Source: Porphyra umbilicalis
Lineage: Eukaryota; Rhodophyta; Bangiophyceae; Bangiales; Bangiaceae
Direction of reading: 5' to 3'
DNA length: 64,000 bases
Assembly (NCBI GenBank): GCA_002049455.2
Contig: KV918854.1
Coordinates: 1-64,000 of the forward strand
Shown here: positions 10,616 through 20,460 of the stretch, one piece after another
Layout of the letters: each line of letters starts with the position of its first letter
How positions within the stretch are numbered: position 1 is the stretch's first letter
The notes under the pieces: generated by a model
What the model saw: the letters and a program-made list of their open reading frames with translations, nothing else
What the model was told of the DNA's origin: nothing
The model's database searches: none
Made by a program: the position numbers and the translations under genes

Positions 10616-13600
10616 GCGCCCCCAGCCCGCAGGGTCCGAAGATACGGGTACACCGTGTCTTGGCTCCGGTATACCGGCAGTATAGCATCCCCGCGGCCCT
10701 CGGCTTTGACGAGGCTCGCATGCGGCTGATGACACCGACCCTGGATACAGGCGCCGGGCCGTCGATCGTTCGAGTGGACGCCCTGCCCAAGGGTTGGGAG
10801 CGGCGGTTGCATCGACGCCCTCATTTGCCCCACATTGTGGACACAAATAAAAACCCTATCTCCGCCCGAGGCATGTTCACCCTGCGCCTGCGCTCCGGTG
10901 GCTTCGCCACGGACGTCGACTTCGTCGTCGTCCCGCGCCTCGCCGTCCCTGTGCTGCTCGGCACCAGTTTCATTAACCGCCATGTCGAGGCGCTCTACCC
11001 GCGCCGTCAACGCGTCAGATGGTCCACCGATGCTTCGGTGCCCATCTTATCGTGCACGGCACGCGGCAAGAAAGAACGCCGCCGATCCCCGAAGGATGCA
11101 ACGGTGCGCCTCGCGCAGCGGCGGGTGCTGCCCCCGCAAACCCGTACGGCCCTGCTGGTCACCGCCGACCTCGCTGGTCAGGTCCTAGTCGCGCCGTACA
11201 ACCGCCTTCACAAGCATCACCGCTGTCAAACGGCACGTGGGCTGGCCGTCGTCGTCCCGGGGCAACGCTTCAGCGTTGAAGTCGCTAACTTCAGCGACAA
11301 ACCGGTCTGCCTCCGCAAGGGAACTATCCTCGCTACCGTTAGCCCGGTCGACGATGTCGACTGCCTGCTCGTCACTGACGACGCGGCATCGCCCACCGCG
11401 GCCGCAGAAGCGGTGCTAGACCAAGTCGTTCTCTCTGGCGTACCCGACCGGCTACTCCCGGATGTCCAGTCACTCATCCGCCGCCATGCGTATATGCTGG
11501 ACGGGACGCTCGGCTCCATCGACGCCACCGTCCACCGAGTGGAGGTCCAACCCGGGACGAAGCCGATACGACAGCAACCGTACCGCGCGGGTCACCATGC
11601 CCGTGACATGATCCGTGACGAGGTCATTCGGATGCTGGAAGCCAAGGTCGTCCGACCAAGTACCAGTGAATGGGCAGGCCCTGTCGTTGTCGTCCCCAAG
11701 AAAGACGGGTCGCCACGCTTTTGCGTCGACTACCGTCGTCTCAATGCGGTGACCAAGAAGGACTCCTATCCGATCCCGCGGATGGAGGATTGCATCGACT
11801 CGCTGGGAGACGCCCGCGTCTTCTCAACGCTCGACTGCAATGCCGGGTATTGGCAGATACCCATGGCCCTGGACGATATCGACAAGACCGCTTTCACCTG
11901 CCACATGGGCACGTACGAGTACCTGAAGATGGCCTTCGGCCTCACCAACGCTCCCGCGACCTTCCAACGTGCCCTCGACATCATCCTGTCCGGGATGACC
12001 TGGCAAACGTGCCTTGTGTACCTCGACGATGTCATCGTCTTCTCGGGCCCTTCGGAGAACCACGTGAAAGCGCTCGACGAAGCCCTGACCCGCTTGGGTC
12101 GAGCCGGCGTCACGTTGACAGCCAAGAAGTGCCAGTTCTTCCAGACGTCCGTCGAGTACCTCGGGCACAACATATCCCCTGGGGAGATGCGGGTACACAA
12201 CGAGAACTTGGAGGCGCTCGCGAAGGTAGGTCACCCGCGAACAAAGACGCAATTGCGTAGCTTCCTCGGCATGTGTAACGTGTACGGCCGCTTCGTCGCG
12301 AACTACGCACGGATCGCAGCGCCCCTAAACCAGCTGACAACCAAGGAGTACGGCGACACGCTCCCGACGTTCACCGAGACGCAAGCCGCAGCGTTCACGC
12401 GCCTACGCGACGCGCTGCTTCATCCGCCGGTCCTGGCGCTCCCCCGCCGCGGAGCGCCCTTCACCATTGACGTCGATGCGTGCGACACCCAATTGGGGTG
12501 CGCTCTGCTCCAAGAGCAGCAGGACGGCCAGCTGAAACCCGTGGGGTTCTACAGCCGCGCCCTGCAGCCCGAGCAACGCAACTATTCGGCCACCGAGAAG
12601 GAGTGCCTGGGCCTCGTCTGGGCCGTGCTCCACCTCCGACACTATGTGGAGGGCTCGCGGTTCACGGTGCGTACCGACCACGAATGCCTCAGTTGGATCT
12701 ACCGGCTGACTGCGGGCACCGGTCGTCTGCTCCGTTGGCGCCTCCGCTTAGCGGAGTTCGACTTCGAGGTGAAGTACGAAAAGGGAGCGAACCACCACCT
12801 CCCCGATTCCCTGTCCCGCGTACCCACGACGGGTCTGGACAAGAAGGAGCTGGACGACGACATCCCATGCTTCCTGCTGGCTCAGGCCGCAAGGGGCACG
12901 GACGCCAACAACTTCTCGGCGCCGTTACCGCCTCCCCCTATCACAGCGGAGGAGCTCCTTCGCGCACAAGGCGCGGATGGCCGATGCCAGCAGCTACGCG
13001 CCGTGATCGACTCGGGAAAGCCGACGCGGTTCGTCCTCGATGAGGAAGGCCGCCTCGTGCGCCGTCAGCCATCGACGGACGTTATGCAAGTATACATCCC
13101 CGAGGCCCGACGCTCCCGCGTGATGGGCCTCGAGCACTACCCGACGACCAAAGGTCACCCTGGGGTGCAGCGGATGTACGCCGCCATGACGCGTTGCTTG
13201 TATTGGGAGTCGATGATTGTCGACCTGTACGACTTCGTCCGGCAGTGCCCGCCGTGCGCGAAGAACCGGCTGCAGGAGCGACGGCATACGTCCCCCATGA
13301 CCCTGTTCCCGCCAAAGGAACCGTTGACCGAGGTTGGCATTGACATCCTCGGACCGCTGCTCAACACGGTTGACGGCAACCGGTATGTGTTCGTCATGTC
13401 CGACCGCTTCTCGAAGCTAACCCGTACGGTTGCGCTCCGACATATCACCGCCGTCACGGTCGCGTCGGCGTTCCTGACCGCATGGGTGGCGACCTACGGG
13501 CCCCCCGACTGCGTCCTATCGGACCAGGGTCGACAGATGGACAACGTGTTCTTCCGCGCCGTCATGAAGATGTTGGGCACGAGGTGCAAGTACACGACGC

Positions 13601-15075
13601 CTTACCATCCGCAGACCAACGGTCAGGTGGAACGGTATAACCGTACGCTGCTGAACCAGATCCGGGCCTCCTGTGAGGAGCACCCACGCCAGTGGGATCG
13701 CCTCCTCCCCGCCCTGAGCCTGGCGTACAACACCTGCCCGCATAGGGCCACCGGTATGGCGCCGTTCGACCTCCTGATCCCCCGCCGTATGCCCAACCTC
13801 ACGGTTGAGGGCCTCGCTGGCTCGTCCCCGCTGGCATCCGCCGATGGCTCCCCGCTCATGGTGAAACGCGCCATCATCCAGGGCTTGAAAAAGCTCATCC
13901 CGACGGTGCGCGCTTCCCTTGACAAGTACCAAGCTCGCTATAAGCGAGACTGGGACGGCCGGGTACGGCCGAAGAACAAGGACCTGGTGGTCGGTGACTT
14001 CGTCTACCTCCGCTCCCTCCGCGGGGGGCACAAGCTGCTGCCCAAGGCCCTTGGCCCGTTCGAGATTCTCCATACGGACGGCACCTACTTCGTAATCGAC
14101 CAAGGCGATGGCGAAGGACGGGTCAACAGTAACGACGTCACACCGGCACCGCGCCCGGTGCCGGGACCGGATGCCCAGCCGCATCGGCTTACACAGACCC
14201 CGCTCCCCGACGTGAATCTCTCCGATGAGGATCCGACCTGGGAAATCGACCGGCTGTTGGCTATTCGCCACGACACCGATAACGGCATCGTGGCGAAAGT
14301 TCTGTGGGCCACTTATGGCCGGGGCGATGATTCGTGGGAACCCATTTCGGGTTTACCGAAACATCTCGTCATCCGCTTAGCGAAGCAGAAGAAGTTTACG
14401 CTCCCCGACGACGCCTTCCCGACGACGCCGGTCGTCCTCGCCCCGCCCCCGCGGCAACCCAAGTGGGTCTGCGTCGCGGTCCAGCAGCACACCGACGAGA
14501 CGGGTGCCATGCTCGTCGATGTGCGCTGGGCGTCCCCGGCGAAAAGCCACGAGGAGACCGTCCCTGCCCTTTGGGCATCCTCCCTCCTCGCGGCGTTTCC
14601 CGACAACCCGCCGGCTGCCCACTGGGCATTGGGCCGCCCCGCCTTCGAGAAACTCGACGCGGTCTGGGGCCCCCAGACGGTCGACCTGTTTACCACCGCC
14701 GCGGCCACCCATCTACCCCGGTTCCTGCCCCTGTCCCCCGCGGACGCCGCGCGCGGCTGCGCCGCGGCGTTCTCGGTCGACTGGGCGGTCGAAAACGGGT
14801 GGGCCAACCCCCCCTTTTCTTTCCTACCGCAGGTCCTCGCCCGCATCACCTCCTATCCATGTGACATCACCCTCGTCGCCCCGCGCTGGCAACACCAGTC
14901 CTGGTGGACAATAGCGACGCGCTACTGCGCCACTCGGGTGCAACTCAGCCCCCCCTATCCTACGTTCACGGTGGCAGGCCGCACCGCCTCCTCCCCGCCG
15001 CCCGTGTGGCGCGTCGTGATCTTCCGCTTTGAGAAGGCCCACACCACACGGGTCAACGCGTGCGCCACCGCTTAG
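10576..15075 (+). CDS. pol: Pol polyprotein of element 1: protease, RT, RNase H, integrase, chromodomain, DIRS-like tail
   Basis: Polyprotein for reverse transcription and integration, about 1500 residues, uninterrupted. Counting from GTG 10588: aspartic protease LDTGAG (Asp 53); RT with YRRLNAVT and active site YLDD (478-481); RNase H with TIDVDACD and YSATEKECL; integrase with an HHCC zinc-binding region (HPGVQRM to QCPPCAKN) and catalytic D, D, E in VGIDILGP, DQGRQMDN and NGQVERYN; a GPF motif (KALGPFEIL); and a chromodomain from residue 1218 (WEIDRLLAIRH to DDSWEPISGLP), which in chromoviruses directs integration to modified chromatin. About 220 more residues follow, with VDLF (1365), NGWANPPFSFLPQVL and LVAPRWQHQSWW, a pattern known after RNase H in DIRS-type elements. 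No ATG opens the frame near its 5' end, which fits expression by the -1 frameshift at 10570. Confidence 0.93.
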   Translation, partial: LTRGVLLAARPPRGAPSPQGPKIRVHRVLAPVYRQYSIPAALGFDEARMRLMTPTLDTGAGPSIVRVDALPKGWERRLHRRPHLPHIVDTNKNPISARGMFTLRLRSGGFATDVDFVVVPRLAVPVLLGTSFINRHVEALYPRRQRVRWSTDASVPILSCTARGKKERRRSPKDATVRLAQRRVLPPQTRTALLVTADLAGQVLVAPYNRLHKHHRCQTARGLAVVVPGQRFSVEVANFSDKPVCLRKGTILATVSPVDDVDCLLVTDDAASPTAAAEAVLDQVVLSGVPDRLLPDVQSLIRRHAYMLDGTLGSIDATVHRVEVQPGTKPIRQQPYRAGHHARDMIRDEVIRMLEAKVVRPSTSEWAGPVVVVPKKDGSPRFCVDYRRLNAVTKKDSYPIPRMEDCIDSLGDARVFSTLDCNAGYWQIPMALDDIDKTAFTCHMGTYEYLKMAFGLTNAPATFQRALDIILSGMTWQTCLVYLDDVIVFSGPSENHVKALDEALTRLGRAGVTLTAKKCQFFQTSVEYLGHNISPGEMRVHNENLEALAKVGHPRTKTQLRSFLGMCNVYGRFVANYARIAAPLNQLTTKEYGDTLPTFTETQAAAFTRLRDALLHPPVLALPRRGAPFTIDVDACDTQLGCALLQEQQDGQLKPVGFYSRALQPEQRNYSATEKECLGLVWAVLHLRHYVEGSRFTVRTDHECLSWIYRLTAGTGRLLRWRLRLAEFDFEVKYEKGANHHLPDSLSRVPTTGLDKKELDDDIPCFLLAQAARGTDANNFSAPLPPPPITAEELLRAQGADGRCQQLRAVIDSGKPTRFVLDEEGRLVRRQPSTDVMQVYIPEARRSRVMGLEHYPTTKGHPGVQRMYAAMTRCLYWESMIVDLYDFVRQCPPCAKNRLQERRHTSPMTLFPPKEPLTEVGIDILGPLLNTVDGNRYVFVMSDRFSKLTRTVALRHITAVTVASAFLTAWVATYGPPDCVLSDQGRQMDNVFFRAVMKMLGTRCKYTTPYHPQTNGQVERYNRTLLNQIRASCEEHPRQWDRLLPALSLAYNTCPHRATGMAPFDLLIPRRMPNLTVEGLAGSSPLASADGSPLMVKRAIIQGLKKLIPTVRASLDKYQARYKRDWDGRVRPKNKDLVVGDFVYLRSLRGGHKLLPKALGPFEILHTDGTYFVIDQGDGEGRVNSNDVTPAPRPVPGPDAQPHRLTQTPLPDVNLSDEDPTWEIDRLLAIRHDTDNGIVAKVLWATYGRGDDSWEPISGLPKHLVIRLAKQKKFTLPDDAFPTTPVVLAPPPRQPKWVCVAVQQHTDETGAMLVDVRWASPAKSHEETVPALWASSLLAAFPDNPPAAHWALGRPAFEKLDAVWGPQTVDLFTTAAATHLPRFLPLSPADAARGCAAAFSVDWAVENGWANPPFSFLPQVLARITSYPCDITLVAPRWQHQSWWTIATRYCATRVQLSPPYPTFTVAGRTASSPPPVWRVVIFRFEKAHTTRVNACATA

Positions 15076-17450
15076 CGGTGCCGCTGCCGAGGACCCGTGG
15101 GACGCTCGCCCCCCGACTCGTCGCTGTCGTCATAGACGAACCGCTCGTCAGCAGAGGCCACGCGGTCCGCCGCCCGCAATTCGTCCAGGATACGACCAAT
15201 GTCGTCCTCCAGGTGCGACGCGCGGCGGAGTTCTTTGACGACCTTGACGACGCCGTCCATCGCCTCCCCCATCGTGCGGACGCTGGACGTCCGCAGGGAC
15301 GCGTGCAGCCGGTCCACGCCACTACGCAGCACCCGGCTGATCGCCAGCCCGACGGCGCCAGCCGGCGCGCCGCCCACCGCGGCCAAGCGCTACACGGCCG
15401 GCGCCGAAAGGTGCGCCCGGAGCGCGTCGCCCTCAGGCGCAATGGACCCCACGCGGTACCACTTGTGGTGCGCCGCCTAGGGGGGCTCCACCTCCTGCCC
15501 CTCGGACGACCTCGGGCGTTTGCCGCGCGTGGTCCCCCCGCTCCGCCGCGACCCGGTTGCCCCCGCCGTCGACCGGGCCGCCCCATCGGCGCCGACCGGC
15601 TACCGGCCGCGCCGCGCGTCGCCGGGTCGGGGCGCCGCCGCGCCGCCGTCCGCCCGCCCTGACGCTCCAGCGGACGCCGGCGGCTTCCGCCAACGCGTCG
15701 ACGCCGCTGGCGGTGACCACGACCGCCGGCTACCTCCCGCGGCTTCCCTCGCCGCGCCACTCCGTTGCGACGCCGCCGGCGGCGGCGTTGCCCGTTCCGG
15801 CGTCGGCCCGCGCCGAGGGCGAGGCGTGCCGCGTCCCGGCGGCGGTGTCCGGCGCGACCCCGTCGCCCGACGCGACGACCCCCGAACGGGCGATCGTGTC
15901 AGCGTTGTCGACGCCGACGCCGACGGGGACCGCGACGGCACCCACTGGGCGTCGTCCCGGGCACGCCCCCTCGGCGACGACCGCGACGGGGACCGCGAAG
16001 GCACCCACTGGGCGTCGTCCCGGGAACGCCCCCTCGGCGACGACCGCGACGGCGACACGGCCCGCCATGCCGGCGATCCCGAGCCTGCCGCCGCCGCGTC
16101 TTCCCGGGCCGCGTCGCTGTCCCCGCCCCGGGTGGGCCCCGCCCCCACGTCCTTGGACGCCCTCGGCGGCCCCCGCGCCGTGGAGCTCTGCGACGTCGCG
16201 CGCTCGGCCCGACATGGGAAATCGACGCCCCTAGCGTCCAACGCTAGTCGAAAACCGTATGGGTTCGCCGCGTCGTCCGCCTCCGTCGGCAACGGCGTCT
16301 GCCCGAGCGGCAAACCCGCAGCCGCCACCACGTCTCCCCATTTGGGGAGCAGCACCGCCATGCCTTGGAACAGCCGCTGCAGCCGGGCGTGCTCGTCCGC
16401 ACTCCCCTGCGCCATGTCGTCCAGCCGGAGACGCTCCAGCCGGTGGAGAAGGGCTGAGGAGATGCGGTGGACCCGCCCGCCGGCGAGGTCCGCCAGCAGC
16501 GCGATGGCGGTGAGCTGCACGCGCTCCACCACGTACATGTCCCACAGGCAGCTGCGGTCGTCCCCCATCATGCGGTCGTAATAATACGACAGCACGGTGG
16601 GGTACGCCACGTGCAGCCCCCGCGGGAGCTCCAACTCGCCCAGCGCCTCCGGCATGCGCCGCCAGCCGGCTCGGTTCAAGCCCTTGGCATGGTGGCCGGC
16701 CGTCATCAGGTACGGGACGTCGTCACCCTTGCGCGCCCGAACGTCCACCTCCTTCCGCGCTTAGTTTACCGCCACGCGGTCGCCCTCCGCCAAAAGGAGC
16801 GTCAGATCCCGCCCAACCCGCTCGGGTCTCGGCATGGAGCTAGTGGCCGGGCACTCGTACGGCAGGACCGCCCGTGGCGCCGCCCCCGCGTCCACACGAC
16901 GGGCGTTCTTGCCCGCCGCCTCTTCGTAGTAGTACGCCGCCGCGTCCATCGCCTCCCGGTGCTGCGCCTCGGCGGCCTGCACGTACCCGAGGTCCGCCGA
17001 CGTCCGTAGATACGGAAGCGACAGCTCCGTCAGGTACTCCGCCGGTGGGGTCACCGCGTCCGGCATGAGGCTCATCAGGCGGCCCCAGCAGTGCGCCACC
17101 CACGGCACCCACTCGCGGAGGACAGTCTCGTTCTCGTTCACCCTCACGAAGGCATACGCCGTCCGGACGAACCACGACGGCAATGCCGTCCCGAAGCGCG
17201 CCACCTCGCGGCTGAAGCGGACGGCCAACTCGCCATCGCACCGCTGCGAGTGCACCTCGTGGATGCCGCCGCGCCAGTACGCCATGCGTACGCCGGCCTG
17301 CATGCACTTGACCGCCGGCTGGTTCCGCGGGTCTGGCCCCGGCACCCGCTCCCGCTCCGGCACCTCGTCGTGGTCCGCCAATACGCACTCGGCGTACCGC
17401 CGCAGCCCCGCCCTCAACGCGTCCCGTAAGGAAGGCGCGATGTAGGCCAT
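15072..17450 (-). pseudogene. Antisense gene of element 1, unknown function, interrupted
   Basis: Lies opposite to pol between pol and the 3' LTR. From ATG 17450 the frame runs to TAA 16763-16761, then continues in the same frame to TAG 15602-15600. After stops at 15477-15479 and 15390-15392, homology to the element 2 copy resumes in that same frame to 15072. The protein has a helical N-terminal half (LRDALRAGLRRYAECVLADH), a conserved patch GLHVAYPTVLSYYYD, an RS-rich middle with a 19-residue repeat, and an acidic C-terminus (VYDDSDESGG). It aligns along much of its length with the plus-strand gene at 30453-32414 in the same relative position of element 2. No family is recognised. It could be an accessory or capsid-related protein. 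Whether 15.4-15.6 kb holds an intron or only decay is unresolved. Confidence 0.6.
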
Positions 17451-17694
17451 CGCCGCCGCTTCCCCGGTCGCCGCCATCCGCCCAAGTCGGCAGCACGCCC
17501 ACGCCGATGGCGTCCGCGCGTGCCGCCTCCGCCGCCGCCGACCGCGTCGTCCGCCTCCGTCGGCAACAACGTCTGCCCGAGCGGCAAACCCGCAGCACGC
17601 CCACGCCGATGGCGTCCGCGCGTGCCGCCCCCCCGCCGCCGGCGCCTCGCGTTCTTCAACGCTGACCCCGCCGGTCCCCGCACGGCGGTATGTC

Positions 17695-18045
17695 CGCGCT
17701 GGCGCCACTCGCCGCCGCGTGCTGCCCGCGCGCGCGCCCCCACGCGGCCCGCGTCGCCTGGTGGCCCCGCCCTGCGCCCGCGCGCTGGCGCCGCTCGCCG
17801 CCGCGTGCTGCCCGCGCGCGCGCCCCCACGCGGCCCGCGTCGCCTGGTGGCCCCGCCCTGCGCCCGCGCGCTGGCGCCGCTCGCCGCCGCGTGCTGCCCG
17901 CGCGCGCTCCCCCACGCGGCCCGCGTCGTCTGATGGCCCCGCCCTGCGCCCGCGCGCTGGCGCCGCTCGCCGCCGCGTGCTGCCCGCGCGCGCGCCCCCA
18001 CGCGGCCCGCGTCGCCTGGTGGCCCCGCCCTGCGCCCTCGCGCTG
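17695..18045. repeat. 86-bp tandem repeat, about 4 units, ahead of the 3' LTR
   Basis: The marker GTGCTGCCCGCGCG recurs at 17719, 17805, 17891 and 17977, a spacing of 86 bp. The period is not a multiple of 3, so it is not a protein repeat. It lies just upstream of the antisense gene start, where a promoter or enhancer could sit. Confidence 0.85.
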
Positions 18046-18122
18046 GCGACCCCCGCGCGGCTGCTCGGCCCGAGCGGCCCCGCATCCCTCCTTGCTGGCG
18101 GGTGACCGCCAGGTCTCGGCCC

Positions 18123-18130
18123 GAGGGGGG
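18123..18130 (+). promoter_or_regulatory. Polypurine tract of element 1
   Basis: GAGGGGGG lies immediately before the TG of the 3' LTR, the expected primer for plus-strand DNA synthesis. Confidence 0.7.
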
Positions 18131-18496
18131 TGTTACATTCGGCAGGGGCTAAGTCCAGTACTTATGCCCCTGCCGGGACTTGCGCCCGTCTCTTCGTACT
18201 TCGGATTGCGGCCTGTGGGACGGCTGTCCCTCCCTAAGTAGCCCCCCTATTCGGGCCAGGGGCTACTCTTACGTCTTTCCTTTTCGTCTGTTTTCGTCTT
18301 GTTATTACGGCGCCGGCCTTGCCCCGCGCCGCCCCGTCTTGCTCGCCATCTAAATCTTGGCGTCCCTCTCAAGTCCTAGCCTTTGAGCGCCTTTGCGCGG
18401 TCTAGGTCCTCTCGGTAGGTTGACCCTTCAGGTCCTTCTCTTTTGTACTGTCAGTGTGGTTCTAGGGTATTTGTTCGCGCCTTCTTTGTTGCCACA
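18131..18496 (+). repeat. 3' LTR of element 1
   Basis: A 366-bp LTR, TGTTACATTCGGC to GTTGCCACA, followed by the target duplication ATCAC (18497-18501). Confidence 0.95.
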
Positions 18497-18501
18497 ATCA
18501 C

Positions 18502-19366
18502 GCTGTGCCTCTACACAGTTGTGGCTCTACTAGACATCCCGTACAACATAGAAGCGTGCGGGCCTGTATGGAGCTACTGGCAGTTTCCCATGGAGCGCTA
18601 CATCGACACGCTTCCTGGGCTCATGCGCTCTCGGTCCAGCCCGCACGCGGCGCTGATGAATGCGGTGGCACGAAAGTACAGGGCGGAGTTGATTGCCTCG
18701 CACGAGTCTTCCTTCCCCCGCGAGCTGTGGACAGACGCCAGTGGGCGAGACCCCTGCGCGCAGCCGGAGTACTCGCGCAATTCCTTTGCCTTCCCGTCCA
18801 AGGAGAATCGGCAGGTGACGTTGATGTCACCGCGCAAGAGGCCAGAGGTGATGGCTGGCCATGAGCTTCAGAGCCTGCTCAAGGTGTTGGAGTGCAACCG
18901 GCGAGGCGCTCTACCTTCGCGGATCTTCGGTAAGTAGTACTTTCGTGCGGTCCTCCCCTCGGGAGCAGTAGCTGGATCCACAACGCTGGAATCTGACAGC
19001 AGTACAGCCCAACGACGTAACAGCTTTGTACGCGCTCGGAGCACTGTGCGTGTACGCACAGCCGCTGGAGGTGAGAGGCAGGAGGAGCGTCCTGCATACG
19101 GACTCGTCGACCACTTCCTGCTCGTCCGCGTAGGTGGAAAGCTTGGGGCCTACGCCTACATTCGATGTGTCAAGTCAAGCTCCGACACACAAGGTCGATA
19201 TGGCCTACCTTCGACATTGCACGACATGGACGCCTTCCGTGACTACAGCGGCTGCTTGCGGTATGTAGACATCCTGGCGATTGATAACACTGTCGGCACC
19301 CTGAAGCGGGAAGCCATCCACGTCGTCCTTCACACGAGGTATCCTTTTACGATTGTAGAGGTGTGA
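18502..19366 (+). pseudogene. Tnp2-family transposase, 3' part, after the gypsy insertion
   Basis: Continues the gene begun at 5871: ignoring the element and one ATCAC, the codons run on in frame into the conserved segment around IEACGPVWSYWQFPMER, a Tnp2 hallmark. The frame ends FGK-TAG where the DNA reads GTAAGT (18930-18935), a good intron donor. Beyond it two frames look coding: frame 0 from about 19000 (NDVTALYALGALCVYAQPLEV) and frame 2 to TGA 19364 (VDHFLLVRVGGKLGAYAYIR). A 70-nt intron to AG 18999 plus one later frame change would join them. An acceptor at 18968 would keep a single frame but with a weaker protein. The exact 3' structure is therefore uncertain. Confidence 0.75.
18930..18999 (+). 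other. Candidate intron in the Tnp2 gene
   Basis: Donor GTAAGT at 18930 right after conserved coding sequence, and acceptor CTGACAG ending at 18999. Splicing leads to a well-formed hydrophobic stretch in the next exon. An alternative acceptor is at 18968. The in-frame TAG at 18935 would be inside the intron. Confidence 0.45.
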
Positions 19367-19377
19367 CCAAGGGACGC

Positions 19378-19670
19378 TGCTGAGAACTGGAAGGGATGCA
19401 GGGGTGCGGTGTGGGCGAGGAAGAAAGCAGCATGGCAGGGAAGGGGGTGGGAGGGGTGCGTGGGAAATGATGAGGGTGGGAGGAGAGGTTGAGGGTGGAA
19501 GGAGTGGTTGCTTGGTACAGTCAGTACGAGCAGATTACTCTACATTCCTCGCCAGTGCGACTTACCTGCCTTTATAAGCTCTAAGTGCTCAAAAAATCCT
19601 CATGTGCGACTTATTCGGAGTGATATGGCGTAAGTGCACGATAACTCCTAATATCCGTGTAGTTGCAGTA
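19378..19670. other. Purine-rich non-coding stretch, then short AAGTGC/GTGCGACTTA motifs
   Basis: 19378-19515 is a G-rich near-repeat (GGGAGGGG and GGGTGGAAGG variants). 19555-19650 repeats GTGCGACTTA and GTAAGTGC, which may be subterminal repeats of the Tnp2 element, but no clear terminus or target duplication is visible. Confidence 0.4.
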
Positions 19671-19673
19671 ATT

Positions 19674-19888
19674 TGGGCCGCTGCTCGCGCGCGCCGTCCG
19701 GCATCGCAACGAGGCCGAGGCACGCAAGGCCAAGGACAAGGTGGCGGAACTGGCGGCCGAGGTGGCGACGCCCGAGCGGCACTACACACCCGCCGATGAC
19801 AACCAGGATGCGGCCGGCGGTCGCGGCTCCGACAGCGACGGCGCCGAGGACAACGACGGCGGGGAGGCCTTTCTTTCTTGTCTGTGAC
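19674..19888 (+). pseudogene. Gene-like C-terminal fragment, coiled-coil then acidic tail
   Basis: This frame has no ATG and is preceded by TTGCAG, a possible intron acceptor. It reads 71 codons that look coding: a charged helix (RHRNEAEARKAKDKVAELAA) followed by an acidic Gly/Asp-rich tail and TGA. It may be the last exon of a host gene or element gene cut off by the Tnp2 element. No family is recognised. Confidence 0.3.
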
Positions 19889-20460
19889 CTTTTGTGTGCC
19901 ACCACTAATGTAGTGTTAACGTCGTGTCATTAAACATTGGCGAGTTACATAGCTCTTTAAAGTAACAACCTGCTGCATATAACGTACTACATACTAAACC
20001 ATGAATGTCGTATTTGGGGAATGATTAAATGGAATATTCACGTATCGGTACAATTCGAGATCCTGTCCCGGGGCCGCGCACCAGCCTGTGGTGTGGATGC
20101 AGCGTCGCTCTCCATCCCTATTGGTCGATGATAAAATGAACGGATGAACGTGACTGAGCTCTGCCGCAGTCACTGGTTTTCGCGGTCCTCATGAGCCCAG
20201 GTATGCCGGTTTTTTGCCGTGAGGAGGTCTGAGACACCGGTCATTGTCTCACTGATGCCGGTTTTTTCCGGAATACTTGGGTCCCCTGAAGGGCCCTGTG
20301 GTGCGTCCCAAACTTTAGGAAACCGGCATAGTTCTCGATAGGAGTATGCCGGTTTTTGACTCCGGCTTTTTCCGTAGGGAAGAGACAACGGGGCAATGCA
20401 CGTAGTCGGCGGCTGACAGGCGGGCGGACGGGCGGCGGTGCTGACCTGGCGGGGGGCCCA
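19889..20460. other. Non-coding stretch with a dispersed ATGCCGGTTTTTT motif
   Basis: Between 20190 and 20380 the motif TATGCCGGTTTTT or GATGCCGGTTTTTT occurs three times forward and once reversed (GGAAACCGGCAT). A related pair lies at 4722-4772. 19889-20150 is AT-richer with nothing recognised. Confidence 0.5.

Larger units (their letters stand above)
8090..18496 (+). mobile_element. Complete Ty3/gypsy chromovirus (element 1) with LTRs, gag, pol and an antisense gene
   Basis: A 10.4 kb LTR retrotransposon bounded by TG...CA LTRs (8090-8454 and 18131-18496) and a 5-bp target duplication ATCAC (8085-8089 and 18497-18501). Internal order: PBS, gag, gag-pol frameshift cassette, pol (protease, RT, RNase H, integrase, chromodomain, extra tail), an antisense gene, an 86-bp tandem repeat, polypurine tract, LTR. 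By eye the LTRs differ at about 15 positions plus one 1-bp indel (about 4%), so the insertion is not brand new although gag and pol are essentially open. It sits inside the Tnp2 transposase coding sequence. Confidence 0.95.

Noticed and set aside
15053..15760. 235-codon minus-strand ORF near the element 1 pol end
   Set aside because: Arg/Trp-rich frame without similarity to the element 2 antisense protein; the homologous frame is the neighbouring one.
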